The position numbers and the translations under genes were made by a program. This document shows positions 27,113 to 35,768 of a stretch of DNA of 64,000 bases, piece after piece. The notes beneath the pieces are model-generated. The model was given only the letters and a program-made list of their open reading frames with translations, was not told the origin of the DNA and did not search any database. Positions within the stretch are counted from its first letter, which is position 1. Every line of letters starts with the position of its first letter. Origin of the DNA: Arthrobacter frigidicola (lineage in GTDB: Bacteria > Actinomycetota > Actinomycetes > Actinomycetales > Micrococcaceae); contig QZVU01000001.1 of the NCBI GenBank assembly GCA_003602285.1, forward strand, positions 372,001-436,000. The letters are read 5' to 3'.

Positions 27113-27934
27113 TCAGGCCGAAGGCCGCACCGGGTCCCCGACACGGGCCGTGGCGACGAGGGAATCGGCGTTCAGCACGAAGTCCTCGCCAAGCAGGGTG
27201 GCGAACCGGTCGCGGATCCGCCCGCGCAGGTCCGGTGCTTCGGGGAGCACCGTGCGGTAGCCGCTGCCGAGGACCAGCGACCAGGCCATTCCGGGTTCGA
27301 GGGGAACCGACAGCGACACAGCCTGGACCTCCGCCTCCTCGAATCCGTGGGCGGACAGCCAGTCCACCAGCTTCTCCTCGGACGCCAGCTTCTCCCAGTT
27401 GGCGGTGAAGTCCGGGCGGGCCTGGGGAAGCGCGGGGGCCCGCTCTGCGGCACAGGCCTCAAGGAGGATCGCCTCGAACCCCTCGAGGGCGCCCTCGTTC
27501 CAGGTGCTCAGGGCGAGGCGCCCGCCGGGGCGCAGGAGGGAGGCCATCCGGGTGGTCGTCGCTGCCATATCCGGGACGAGGAAGAGCCCGTAGCTGCAGA
27601 GCACGGCGTCGTAGGGACCCGCGGTCCAGTGTGCGGGGTCGCCGACGCTGAAACGGATGTTCTCGAGATTCAACGCCTCAGCCTTGGCCCGGGCCAGATC
27701 GAGCATTGCCGCCGACGGGTCGACGGCGTCCACGGTCCCGTCCGTGCCGCAGAGCTGGGCAGCGGGGATGGTGCCGGCGCCGGTGCCGGCCCAGGCGTCG
27801 AGCACCCGCTCACCGAGATGCACGTCGGCGGCGGCGACCACCGCGTTGGCGATCGGGTTCCACAGGGCGGGAGCCAGCAGTTCGAAGTCCTCGGCCCCCT
27901 GGTCCGGGAGGGCTGAGGCGTGGCGTGGGGTCAT
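27113..27934 (-). CDS. Class I SAM-dependent methyltransferase
   Basis: 273 residues from ATG 27934 (TAGGAG upstream). The Rossmann-type methyltransferase core is clear: VLDAWAGTGAGTIPAAQLCG (motif I), TVDAVDPSAAMLDLARAKAE (post-I acidic loop), FSVGDPAHW, YDAVLCSYGLFLVPDMAAT and LLRPGGRLALSTWN. It belongs to the UbiE/Methyltransf_11-like group; substrate unknown. It starts 20 bp after trmL, so it is probably the last gene of the folP-like operon. The frame extends far upstream but only antisense to trmL, so that extension is rejected. Confidence 0.8.
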   Translation of the reverse strand: MTPRHASALPDQGAEDFELLAPALWNPIANAVVAAADVHLGERVLDAWAGTGAGTIPAAQLCGTDGTVDAVDPSAAMLDLARAKAEALNLENIRFSVGDPAHWTAGPYDAVLCSYGLFLVPDMAATTTRMASLLRPGGRLALSTWNEGALEGFEAILLEACAAERAPALPQARPDFTANWEKLASEEKLVDWLSAHGFEEAEVQAVSLSVPLEPGMAWSLVLGSGYRTVLPEAPDLRGRIRDRFATLLGEDFVLNADSLVATARVGDPVRPSA

Positions 27935-27954
27935 CTGCGGGCTCCTAGGGTGGG

Positions 27955-28422
27955 TCAGCGGTCGGCGCCGGCGAAGCCATGCTGGCGCCAGGCCTCGTAG
28001 AGGGCGATCGAGGCGGTATTGGCCAGGTTGAGCGAGCGCCGTGAGGGGAGCATCGGCAGGCGGACCCTCGCGGTGACGTGCGGGTCCTGCTTGACCGCCT
28101 CGGGCAGGCCCACCGATTCCGGGCCGAACAGGAGCACGTCCGAGGGCCGGTAGCTGATATCGGTGTACGAAACGTCGCCCTCGGCGGTAAACGCGTAGAC
28201 CCTTTCGGGGGCGAGCGCCCGCCAGGCGGATTCGAGGTCGGCGTGGACGCGCAGGACCGCCAGGTCGTGGTAGTCCAGGCCCGCCCGGCGCAGCTTCGAA
28301 TCCTCGAGGCTGAACCCGAGGGGCTCCACCAGGTGGAGTTCGGCTCCGGCTACCGCCGCAAGGCGGATCGCGTTGCCGGTGTTGCCCGGAATTTCGGGGG
28401 AGTGGAAGAGGATACGGAACAC
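27955..28422 (-). CDS. trmL: tRNA (cytidine/uridine-34-2'-O)-methyltransferase
   Basis: 155-residue minimal SPOUT methyltransferase that modifies the wobble 2'-OH of tRNA-Leu isoacceptors. Diagnostic: FRILFHSPEIPGNTGNAIRL at the start, HLVEPLGFSL, LRRAGLDYHDL, DVLLFGPESVGLPEAV and the terminal knot VRLPMLPSRRSLNLANTASI. Length equals the family norm. Nine bp after the J-domain gene. Confidence 0.93.
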   Translation of the reverse strand: MFRILFHSPEIPGNTGNAIRLAAVAGAELHLVEPLGFSLEDSKLRRAGLDYHDLAVLRVHADLESAWRALAPERVYAFTAEGDVSYTDISYRPSDVLLFGPESVGLPEAVKQDPHVTARVRLPMLPSRRSLNLANTASIALYEAWRQHGFAGADR

Positions 28423-28431
28423 CGCTCCATC

Positions 28432-29379
28432 CTAGCTCCCGGCCGCCGAAAGCAGCCGCCCCAGCACCGGAAGCTGAACCGTATTGGCCTGGGGTCCGCC
28501 GGCCAGGAACGCCTTGAGCGTGCGGGCCGCGGTTCCGGCGTTGACCACCTGCACCAGCGCGGGCGCCGAGCGGTCGAACCCCGGCGGGGTGTCGATGACG
28601 GGGTCGAACGGGTTGTTGCGGGCCCCATGGATCAGCACCCAGCCGGTGACGTTGCATTCGGGGAAGAGTTCCTGGACCTCCCGGACCGTTGCGGGCATGC
28701 GCAGCTGCACCGGGCGCCCCTGGTGGCGCAGGGAACGCCCGTCCCAGCTGAAGTTTCCGGGCGATGCGGTGAACGAATCGATCACGGCGATCCGGTACCC
28801 GGCGAGCACGACGTGGCCGGCCGCCGTCCGGGCCCGGTTGGGGAACACGAGGCCGTTGACGAGCCGTGCCGCCGGGTACCCCTCGAGCACGGTTGCCTCC
28901 ACCAGGGCCGCGGTGCGCAGCTCCCCGTCAAGCCGGGACCGCGCCTCCGCGCCGAGCCGCGCAATCAGCCCGGGCTGGCGCGCGGCGCCGTGCGACTGCC
29001 GGCCGGCGAGCACCAGGGGCAGCACGGGGGGCTGGTCCGGGGAGAACGGCGGGAGGTAGACGGGCGGGCGGGAGGAGACGCCGTCGTCCCTGGCTCCGGA
29101 GCTGGCGGCCGGACGCGTGCCGGCGCCGAAGGTGCGGGACCCGGCGGCCTCGTCGCGCCGTCCGCCGAAGCGCCCGCGTTTGTCGTACTGTTCGCGCCGC
29201 GCCGGATCGGAGAGGGTCTCGTAGGCGACGGCCACCGAATGGAACAGTTCTTCGCTGCCCCCAAGGTCGGGGTGGGCCTTCCGCGCGGCACGGCGGTAGG
29301 CGTCCTTGACCTGCTTGGGCGTGGCACCCGGAGCTATGCCCAGGATGTCGTAGTAGGACGGGTCCGACCGCTCGGGCAT
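28432..29379 (-). CDS. J-domain protein with an unassigned C-terminal domain
   Basis: 315 residues. The N-terminal DnaJ domain (~7-70) has YYDILGIAPGATPKQVKDAY and HPD at 36-38, required to stimulate an Hsp70, then LSDPARREQYDKRGRFGG. There is no Gly/Phe-rich linker, zinc finger or CTD of classical DnaJ. A ~60-residue linker leads to a second domain (~150-300: EATVLEGYPAARLVNGLVF, HVVLAGYRIAVIDSF, GWVLIHGARNNPFD). The spacing and the hydrophobic strands faintly recall NERD/restriction-endonuclease-like folds, but I cannot confirm this. Encoded between a RibD-like reductase and trmL. Confidence 0.8.
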   Translation of the reverse strand: MPERSDPSYYDILGIAPGATPKQVKDAYRRAARKAHPDLGGSEELFHSVAVAYETLSDPARREQYDKRGRFGGRRDEAAGSRTFGAGTRPAASSGARDDGVSSRPPVYLPPFSPDQPPVLPLVLAGRQSHGAARQPGLIARLGAEARSRLDGELRTAALVEATVLEGYPAARLVNGLVFPNRARTAAGHVVLAGYRIAVIDSFTASPGNFSWDGRSLRHQGRPVQLRMPATVREVQELFPECNVTGWVLIHGARNNPFDPVIDTPPGFDRSAPALVQVVNAGTAARTLKAFLAGGPQANTVQLPVLGRLLSAAGS

Positions 29380-29424
29380 CGCACGCCTTTCATTTGGGAA
29401 ACTTCGGAACTTCGTACACCCGGG

Positions 29425-29444
29425 CCGGGCGGGGCCCCGCCCGG
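29425..29444. promoter_or_regulatory. 20-bp perfect palindrome
   Basis: CCGGGCGGGGCCCCGCCCGG is a perfect palindrome in the 102-bp gap between the RibD-like and J-domain genes (both minus strand). It may be a protein-binding site or an attenuating hairpin. Confidence 0.4.
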
Positions 29445-29481
29445 TGCTGCCCGCGGTGCCTCGCGGGAACCTGCAGGAACC

Positions 29482-30222
29482 TCAGCGTCGAACGTACCGC
29501 GCATAGAGCGCCGAATCCTCATGCATCAGCGACACGAGCCGCAGCGGCGCCGGCTGCTGCGGGCCCATGCCGTTGGAGATGCGCGGCCCCTCCCCGCCGA
29601 CGAGGAGCGGGCTCAGCGAGAGGCACAGCTCGTCGACAAGGCCGGCCGCCGTGAAGGAGGCCAGGACGGCGGGTCCGCCCTCGCACAGCACGCGCCCCAG
29701 CCCGCGCCCGGCTAGGTGTCGCACCACCTGCGCAGGGTCAACCGCCGCGTCACCGCAGTCGACGACGTCGGCAACCCGCTCCAGGGCGCGGCGCAGGCCG
29801 GGGTCGGCAGCGGTGGTGGTGAAGATCAGGGGACGCACCGGCGGCGCGGCGAAGAAGCCCGAGGCGGGGTCGAGATCGAGCGAACCGGAGATGACGGCGA
29901 CGGCGGGATGGCCCGCCCGGCCCGACGCGCGGCGCGCGGCCTGGGCGTGCGGATCGATGAGCTCGCCTTCGTAGCCCTCGGCGCGGATGGTGCCGGCGCC
30001 CACGAGAATCACGTCGGCGAGCCGCCGCAGGAGGGCGAAGATCAGCCGGTCCCCGTCGTTGCCCAGCCCGCCGGAGCGGCCGGCGACGGACGCGGCACCG
30101 TCGGCCGACGCGATGAAGTTGAACCGAACGAAGGGGTCCGGGGAGGGCGGATACGCGTATTCGGCCAGCAGGTCCGCCTCGGTGAGCGGACCGGGCGCGC
30201 CGGGGAGCAGGGAGGTGATCAT
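29482..30222 (-). CDS. RibD C-terminal-domain (pyrimidine reductase family) protein
   Basis: 246 residues, NADPH-dependent reductase of the RibD/DHFR fold. Seen: FVRFNFIASADGAASVAGRS, LLRRLADVILVGAGTIRAEG, HPAVAVISGSLDLDP, VLCEGGPAVLASFTAAGLVD and ELCLSLSPLLVGGEGPRI. No deaminase domain is present, so it may act in riboflavin or a related pterin/deazaflavin pathway but is not a complete RibD. It overlaps the upstream DHPS homologue by 4 bp (ATGA), implying coupled expression. Confidence 0.85.
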   Translation of the reverse strand: MITSLLPGAPGPLTEADLLAEYAYPPSPDPFVRFNFIASADGAASVAGRSGGLGNDGDRLIFALLRRLADVILVGAGTIRAEGYEGELIDPHAQAARRASGRAGHPAVAVISGSLDLDPASGFFAAPPVRPLIFTTTAADPGLRRALERVADVVDCGDAAVDPAQVVRHLAGRGLGRVLCEGGPAVLASFTAAGLVDELCLSLSPLLVGGEGPRISNGMGPQQPAPLRLVSLMHEDSALYARYVRR

Positions 30223-31163
30223 CGCCCGTCGGAGCCGTTCCGTTCGCCCATGTTGTGCCGGAGGTAGGCCGGAGGCCGGAAGCCCAGGACGGCCTCGGTC
30301 AGGCGCAGGGCCGAACGGGCCGCGGCGACATTGTGCATCCTCACGATCCGCGCCCCGCCGAGGATGCAGATCACCGCCGCCGCCAGGGAGCCCTCCGTCC
30401 GCGACTCCTTGGGGAGGTCGAGGGTCTCGCCGATGAAGTCCTTGTTCGAGACGGCGGCCAGGGTCGGGAATCCGAGCCCGGCGATCTCGGCGAAGCGCCG
30501 GGTGATTTCCAGCGACTGCAGGGTGTTCTTGTTGAGGTCATGCCCGGGGTCGAGCAGGATGCGCTCCTCGGGGACGCCCAGGGAGATCGCGAGGTCGACC
30601 CGGCGCAGCAGGAAGTCCGCGACCTCCCGGGCCACGTCGTCGTAGCGGGGCCGGGGGTACGCCGTGCGGGGCTCGGCGAGGCTGTGCGTGATCACCAGAT
30701 GGGCGCCCGCGTCCGCCACCACCGCGGCGAGGTCCGGGTTGCGCAGTCCCGTTGTGTCGTTGACGACGTTGGCGCCCGCCGCCAGGGCCGCGGCCGCCAC
30801 CGAGGGGTGGAAGGTGTCGGCGGAGATGATGACGTCGCCCGCCGCGCGCACGGCGGCGATCACGGGAACGATACGGTCGGCCTCCTCGGCCTCCGGGATC
30901 GGCTCTCCGGGCGCAAAGGGCGCGCCACCGATGTCGATCCAGTCGGCTCCCTCGGCCACTGCGGCCAGGGAGGCCTTCGCGGCGGCCTCAAGGGCGAAGG
31001 TGCGGCCCGCGTCGTAGAACGAGTCGGGGGTCCGGTTGACGATGGCCATCAGGGCCACCTGCCGGTCGAAATCCAGGATCCGGGACCCGAAGGCGTGGAC
31101 GGGGTGCCGGAAGGCCGGCACGAAGATGCCCGGTGGCTCCGGGGCCACAGCTGTTTCGTCCAC
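30219..31163 (-). CDS. Dihydropteroate synthase homologue, FolP2 type
   Basis: 314 residues, TIM-barrel pterin-binding family. MAIVNRTPDSFYDAG replaces the MGVLNVTPDSF form of true DHPS; DWIDIGGAPFAPGEPIPEAE, IISADTFHPSVAAAALAAGA, VVNDTTGLRNPDLAAVV, LLDPGHDLNKNTLQSLEITR and RMHNVAAA follow. The SFYDAG/GHDLNK signature is that of mycobacterial FolP2 (Rv1207-like), reported not to substitute for FolP1. The start is GTG at 31163 with no clear Shine-Dalgarno. First gene of a probable five-gene operon running to 27113. Confidence 0.85.
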   Translation of the reverse strand: MDETAVAPEPPGIFVPAFRHPVHAFGSRILDFDRQVALMAIVNRTPDSFYDAGRTFALEAAAKASLAAVAEGADWIDIGGAPFAPGEPIPEAEEADRIVPVIAAVRAAGDVIISADTFHPSVAAAALAAGANVVNDTTGLRNPDLAAVVADAGAHLVITHSLAEPRTAYPRPRYDDVAREVADFLLRRVDLAISLGVPEERILLDPGHDLNKNTLQSLEITRRFAEIAGLGFPTLAAVSNKDFIGETLDLPKESRTEGSLAAAVICILGGARIVRMHNVAAARSALRLTEAVLGFRPPAYLRHNMGERNGSDGR

Positions 31164-31348
31164 GAGCTATTTCTACCAGACCCGTCTGCTGCCCGGGCGG
31201 CGCAGGTCCGTTGCCGAATCGTCACCGAATTGGCGCCCGCCTTCCGATGTGTCCCCGCGGAGAGTCCTTCCGCTCCCGTCTACGCTTGGCGGAATTCGGG
31301 CCCGCGGGTGCGGCCCCGGGGAGAACACATCTGTAATGGGGGAAATAC

Positions 31349-32431
31349 ATGGCTGTACTTCGTCGCGCGGTTTTTCCGGCCGCCTGGCTTCTCGTCTTCC
31401 TGATTATCGCCGCGGCGCTCGTCAAGCTGGCCTTCTTCTCGGCGGCCGAACCGCCGCCCTCCAGCGGGTTTCCCGCCGCGGAGGTGCTGACCCCGACGGT
31501 TCCCGTCACCCGGGGAACCGTGGCCAACACCGTGGAGCTCACCGGCACGGTGGCTGCCGATGAAGGGGTGTCCATCCGGTCGACCGCGGCCGGCGAGGTC
31601 GTGTACCTGTTCGCCGAGGAGGGGCAGGAGGTGTCGGCGGGCGATCCGCTGTTCCAGGTCCGCACCCCTGCCGAGGTCCAGCCCCAGCCTCCCGCGGACA
31701 CCGAAGGGGAGGGGGAGGACTCCGGCGTCCCGGTCCCGGCACCGGAGCCCGTCTACGAGTACTTCGACATCACCGCCCCGGTCTCGGGCACCCTTGCCTC
31801 CTTCCCGCCGCTGATCGGGGAGGGTGTCTCCATCGGGCAGTCCCTCGGCTCGGTCAGCCCGGGCACCTATCACGTCGCCGGCACCCTCACCGCCGCCCAG
31901 CAGTTCCGGCTGCTCGACCGGCCCTCCTCGGCCGTCATCACCATCGCCGGCGGATCCGCCCCCTTCACCTGCAAGGACCCGCAGATCGGGGACCCGGAAC
32001 CGGAGGCCGGCGGCACGCCGCCCGCCTCGGAGCGCACGGCCATGGCCGGGCCGATGGGAGGGGAAGGCTTACCCGCGGCCGGTGACGACGGGTCGGCGCC
32101 GGCGGGGGAGCTGACCTGCGGCATCCCTGCGGAGGTTCCATCCTTCGCGGGGCTCTCCGCATCCATCAATCTCAGCGCGGGCGTGGCCGAGAACGTCATG
32201 ACCGTGCCCACGACGGCCGTCCAGGGCTCCATCGCCGAGGGCATCGTCTGGGTGCTCGGCGCCGAAGGCGCGCAGGAGGAGCGCGAGGTCGAGCTCGGGC
32301 TGAACGACGGCTCAACCGTCGAAATCCTCTCCGGGCTCACCGAGGGGGAGAACGTCCTTGAATTCGTCCCGGGCGTCGACGTTCCGCTCCAGCCCGGGAT
32401 GCAGCCTGCCGAAATGGGGGGCCGGGGATGA
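31349..32431 (+). CDS. Membrane-fusion (HlyD/MacA-like) subunit of an ABC exporter
   Basis: 360 residues: one N-terminal transmembrane helix (WLLVFLIIAAALVKLAFF), then a periplasmic-adaptor-like region with lipoyl/barrel-sandwich halves (VSIRSTAAGEVVYLFAEEGQ...GDPLFQVRT and YFDITAPVSGTLASFPPLIG). A beta-barrel and a C-terminal VMTVPTTAVQGSIAEGIVWV / ILSGLTEGENVLEF segment complete it. GGGGGAAATAC precedes the ATG. It overlaps the ATPase gene by ATGA. In Gram-positive actinobacteria such adaptors work with MacB-type transporters in antimicrobial or peptide export; the substrate is unknown here. Confidence 0.85.
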   Translation: MAVLRRAVFPAAWLLVFLIIAAALVKLAFFSAAEPPPSSGFPAAEVLTPTVPVTRGTVANTVELTGTVAADEGVSIRSTAAGEVVYLFAEEGQEVSAGDPLFQVRTPAEVQPQPPADTEGEGEDSGVPVPAPEPVYEYFDITAPVSGTLASFPPLIGEGVSIGQSLGSVSPGTYHVAGTLTAAQQFRLLDRPSSAVITIAGGSAPFTCKDPQIGDPEPEAGGTPPASERTAMAGPMGGEGLPAAGDDGSAPAGELTCGIPAEVPSFAGLSASINLSAGVAENVMTVPTTAVQGSIAEGIVWVLGAEGAQEEREVELGLNDGSTVEILSGLTEGENVLEFVPGVDVPLQPGMQPAEMGGRG

Positions 32432-33162
32432 CGGCACCAGAAGCAGTCCCGGCGGCCGGCACCGCCTGGCCGCCGCTGGTCTCCCTCCGCCAGGTGACCC
32501 GCACCGTCCGCATCGCCGACTCGGAGGAACTCCACATCCTGCGCGGCATCGACCTCGACATCCACCCCTCGGACTCCCTCTCAATCGTCGGCCGGTCCGG
32601 GTCGGGAAAGTCGACCCTCCTGAACCTGCTCGGGCTCCTCGACCTCCCCACCGAAGGCACCCTGTCCTTCCGGGGGATTGACGTCCGCGCCCTCAGGGGA
32701 GACGCCCGGGCACGCCTGCGCGGGGGCGCCATCGGCTTCATCTTCCAGCAGTTCAACCTGCTGCCGGGACGGACCGCACTTGAAAACGTGATGACCCCCC
32801 TGCTCTACGCCGAGGGCCGGCAGTTCTGGAAGCGCGAGAAGCTCGCCGCCGCCATGCTCGACCGGGTGGGCCTGGGTGACCGGATGCGCGAGCTGCCCTC
32901 GAACCTCTCCGGAGGTGAACAGCAGCGCGTGGCGATCGCCCGGGCGCTGGTGCGCACCCCCGAACTGATCCTGGCCGACGAACCGACCGGCGCCCTCGAC
33001 ATCGAGACCGGAGCCATCGTGATGGAACTGCTCGACGACGTCGCGGCGGAGTCGGGGGCCGCGCTGGTCACGATCACCCACGACGCCAACGTGGCGGTGC
33101 GGGCGCGCAGCCACTACCGGCTCGACGCCGGCGTGCTGCGGCCCGAGGCGGCGGCGGCATGA
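32428..33162 (+). CDS. ABC transporter ATP-binding protein (MacB/LolD type)
   Basis: 244 residues. Walker A GRSGSGKSTLLNLLGLL, Q-loop IFQQFNLLPGRTALENVM, signature LSGGEQQRVAIARALVR, Walker B LILADEPTGALD and H-loop ALVTITHDANVA are all intact. The LLNLLGLLDLPTEG stretch is typical of the MacB/LolD/FtsE group. 4-bp overlaps on both sides show tight operon packing with the adaptor and permease. Confidence 0.95.
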   Translation: MTAPEAVPAAGTAWPPLVSLRQVTRTVRIADSEELHILRGIDLDIHPSDSLSIVGRSGSGKSTLLNLLGLLDLPTEGTLSFRGIDVRALRGDARARLRGGAIGFIFQQFNLLPGRTALENVMTPLLYAEGRQFWKREKLAAAMLDRVGLGDRMRELPSNLSGGEQQRVAIARALVRTPELILADEPTGALDIETGAIVMELLDDVAAESGAALVTITHDANVAVRARSHYRLDAGVLRPEAAAA

Positions 33163-34343
33163 CCGCCCTCCTTGGCGCGGTTCTCGAGGCGTTCTCGGAG
33201 CTGCGCATCCACAAGACGCGCGTGCTGCTGGCCCTGCTGGGAGTGATGCTCTCGGTTGCGGCGCTCACCTCGGTCGTGGCCCTGGGCAATATGGCCTCCG
33301 CCGGCATGGTGCAGACCTCCGAACGCATGGGTGGACGGGCCGCGACTCTGGGTGTCTCCGCCGCCTCGGCCGGGCCCGACCAGTCGGCGGTCGTGGCGGC
33401 CTACGCGGAGGTCGTCGACCGGTACAGCATCGAGTACAGCTCCCTGCGGGTCGACACCTTCCTCGGCATCCGCACTCCGGCCGGCCGCATCGACACCATC
33501 AGCCTGCTGGTGGAACCGGACTACGGGACGATGCGGCGCATGAACGTGGTGGACGGGCGCTGGTTCACCGACGCCGACACGGAGCGCCTGGCCCCCGTGC
33601 TGATCGTCAATGAAGCCTTCCACACCCTGATGGGCTCACCGGACATCACCGCCGAACCGGGCGTTGAGCTGCTGGGGGAGCGGGACATCAAGGCCGTCAT
33701 TGTCGGCATCCTCGCCAACGACTACTCCGGGGCGCAGCCGCAGGCCTACCTCCTGAAGGACCAGACCGACCGGTGGGAGGTCGCGGGTGTCCAGGGCGCC
33801 CCTCCGACGCTGGAGGCGTGGGTGCCGGCCGGGCTGGCCGATGAGCTCACCGCCCGGATCACCGCCGACCTGCAGGCCCAGTTCGGTCCCGACGTCTCGG
33901 TGTACCGCCAGGACTACGCCGCTCAGGGCGACCCGTACGGCGGCCTCACCCTCGTTATCGGCGGAGTCGCAGGGCTCGTGCTGCTGCTCGGAGCCGTGGG
34001 GCTGGTCAATATTTCAATGGTGACAGTGAAGTACAGGGTGCGGGAGATCGGCATCCGGCGGAGCTTCGGGGCGACCTCGGGCCGGATCTTCTTCGGAGTG
34101 ATGATGGAATCGGTCGTCGCCACCTCCGTGGCCGGCGTGGCGGGGGTCATGCTCGCCGTCGCCGTCGTCAGCCATCCGCGGATCCAGCCGCTGCTGGCGG
34201 CCGGTGCGACGGACCTGCCGCCCTTCCCGATCGGCGCCGCACTCCTGGGGGTCGGATCCGCCATCGCCGTGGGCGCGCTCGCCGGCCTGATTCCGGCCCT
34301 CGTCGCGGTGCGGGTCAAGGTGATCGACGCCATCCGATACTGA
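33159..34343 (+). CDS. ABC transporter permease (FtsX/MacB family)
   Basis: 394 residues: TM1 near the N-terminus (RVLLALLGVMLSVAALTSVV), a ~230-residue extracytoplasmic MacB-PCD-like domain and three C-terminal TM segments (YGGLTLVIGGVAGLVLLLGA; VVATSVAGVAGVMLAVAVV; GAALLGVGSAIAVGALAGLI). VKYRVREIGIRRSFGATSGR is the FtsX-domain coupling motif. The gene ends in DAIRY-stop inside an 18-bp tandem repeat. Confidence 0.93.
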   Translation: MTALLGAVLEAFSELRIHKTRVLLALLGVMLSVAALTSVVALGNMASAGMVQTSERMGGRAATLGVSAASAGPDQSAVVAAYAEVVDRYSIEYSSLRVDTFLGIRTPAGRIDTISLLVEPDYGTMRRMNVVDGRWFTDADTERLAPVLIVNEAFHTLMGSPDITAEPGVELLGERDIKAVIVGILANDYSGAQPQAYLLKDQTDRWEVAGVQGAPPTLEAWVPAGLADELTARITADLQAQFGPDVSVYRQDYAAQGDPYGGLTLVIGGVAGLVLLLGAVGLVNISMVTVKYRVREIGIRRSFGATSGRIFFGVMMESVVATSVAGVAGVMLAVAVVSHPRIQPLLAAGATDLPPFPIGAALLGVGSAIAVGALAGLIPALVAVRVKVIDAIRY

Positions 34344-34382
34344 GCGGCCATTCGATACTGAGCTGCCATCCGATACTGAGCC
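34329..34382. repeat. 18-bp tandem repeat, three copies, containing the permease stop
   Basis: GCCATCCGATACTGAGCG (34329-34346), GCCATTCGATACTGAGCT (34347-34364) and GCCATCCGATACTGAGCC (34365-34382). Each unit encodes Ala-Ile-Arg-Tyr-stop in the permease frame; only the first is translated. Confidence 0.9.
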
Positions 34383-34430
34383 GTCGGCCGGGACCGGCCA
34401 CCGGAACGGCCCGCCCTGGCCGGCTGCGGC

Positions 34431-34466
34431 GGCTGCCGGGCGCCCCGGGCCGCCCGGCGGGCAGCC
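34431..34466 (+). terminator. GC-rich imperfect hairpin after the ABC exporter operon
   Basis: GGCTGC-CGGGCG pairs with CGCCCG-(GCGG)-GCAGCC around an 8-nt loop, with one 4-nt bulge and no U-tract. Confidence 0.45.
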
Positions 34467-34529
34467 GGAGGAAGGCCGGACCGGTACCCGGCGCCCCGCC
34501 GTCGAATCGGCGGATACCGGCTCCGCCGC

Positions 34530-34535
34530 TAGAAT
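34530..34535 (+). promoter_or_regulatory. Putative -10 box, cysteine desulfurase (leaderless)
   Basis: TAGAAT followed by exactly 6 nt and the ATG at 34542; no Shine-Dalgarno is present, so a leaderless message is likely. No clear -35. Confidence 0.45.
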
Positions 34536-34541
34536 CGGTGT

Positions 34542-35768
34542 ATGCCCGTGTACCTCGATCACGCGGCGACTACGCCTCTATCGGCGCCAGCGCTCGCCGC
34601 ATTGACCTTCGAACTCAGCCGCAGCGGCAACCCCTCCTCGCTGCACGGCTCCGGCCGGCGTGCCCGCCGGGGCGTCGAGGACGCCCGCGAAAGCCTCGCC
34701 CGGGCCGCCGGCGCCCACCCCTCCGAAGTGATCTTCACCTCGGGCGGAACCGAAGCGGACAACCTGGCCGTCAAGGGCCTCTACTGGGCGCGCACGGCCG
34801 AGGACCCCCGCCGCACCCGCATCATCGCCTCGCCCGTCGAGCACCACGCGGTGCAGGACACCATCGAATGGCTTGAGCGGCACGAGGGGGCGCAGGTGAC
34901 GTGGCTGCCCGTCGACGGCGCCGGCGTCGTCTCGGTCGAGGCGCTGCGCACGGAACTCGAGGCCCACGCCGACGCCACGGCCCTGGTTACGGTCATGTGG
35001 GCCAACAACGAGGTGGGCACCGTCCAGCCCATCGCCGAGATCACCGCCCTGGCCGCGGCCCACGCGGTGCCGGTGCACTCCGACGCCGTCCAGGCATTCG
35101 GTTCCCTTCCGGTCTCCTTCGCCGGCTCCGGCCTGGCCACCATGGCCGTCAGCGCCCACAAGATCGGCGGGCCGGTGGGGGTGGGCGCGCTCTTCGTGGG
35201 CCGTTCGGTGAAACTCACCCCGGTCCAGCACGGGGGCGGCCAGGAGCGCGATATCCGCTCGGGCACCCTCGACGCGCCGGGGATCGCGGCGTTCGCCGCC
35301 GCCGCCGACGCGGCGGTGGGGCACCTGGCCGAGGAATCGGCGCGCCTCTCCGCCCTGAGGGACCGCCTCATCGAAGGCGTCCGGCGCGCGGTGCCCGAGG
35401 CCGTCCTGCGCGGCGTCGCGCACCCCGCGCCTGCCGGAGCGCGGCTGCCCGGAAACGCCCACTTCACCTTCCCGGGCTGCGAGGGGGACTCGCTGCTGTT
35501 CCTGCTCGACCTGGCCGGGATCGAATCCTCAACCGGCGCCGCGTGCACCGCGGGGGTGCCCCGGCCCTCCCACGTGCTCCTGGCGATGGGGCTGAGCGAG
35601 GACGAAGCCCGCGGCGCCCAACGCTTCACCCTGGGCCACACCTCCACCGCGGAGGATGTCGACGCCCTTCTCGCGGCCCTCCCCGACGCCTACGCCCGTG
35701 CGCGTAAGGCGGGCATGGCCGGCCATGCATCATCAATCCAAACGGCAGGAACAGGTTTTTCTCTATGA
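34542..35768 (+). CDS. Cysteine desulfurase (IscS/NifS family)
   Basis: 408 residues. PLP enzyme that mobilises sulfur from cysteine. [19 protein letters not shown] opens the protein; [45 protein letters not shown]-binding Lys207 ([10 protein letters not shown]) and catalytic Cys335 ([20 protein letters not shown]) are visible. It overlaps mnmA by 4 bp, so its sulfur most likely feeds tRNA 2-thiolation; Fe-S assembly cannot be excluded. The iscS-mnmA pair matches mycobacterial Rv3025c-Rv3024c. Confidence 0.93.
   Translation: MPVYLDHAATTPLSAPALAALTFELSRSGNPSSLHGSGRRARRGVEDARESLARAAGAHPSEVIFTSGGTEADNLAVKGLYWARTAEDPRRTRIIASPVEHHAVQDTIEWLERHEGAQVTWLPVDGAGVVSVEALRTELEAHADATALVTVMWANNEVGTVQPIAEITALAAAHAVPVHSDAVQAFGSLPVSFAGSGLATMAVSAHKIGGPVGVGALFVGRSVKLTPVQHGGGQERDIRSGTLDAPGIAAFAAAADAAVGHLAEESARLSALRDRLIEGVRRAVPEAVLRGVAHPAPAGARLPGNAHFTFPGCEGDSLLFLLDLAGIESSTGAACTAGVPRPSHVLLAMGLSEDEARGAQRFTLGHTSTAEDVDALLAALPDAYARARKAGMAGHASSIQTAGTGFSL

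Noticed and set aside
26737-27408. Plus-strand frame in the sigK-methyltransferase gap
   Set aside because: Arg/Gly/Pro-rich shadow overlapping two minus-strand genes; no start signal.
27935-28657. 240-codon N-terminal extension of the methyltransferase frame
   Set aside because: It lies in another frame of the trmL coding region and has Arg/Pro/Gly-rich shadow composition; a ribosome site supports the start at 27934.
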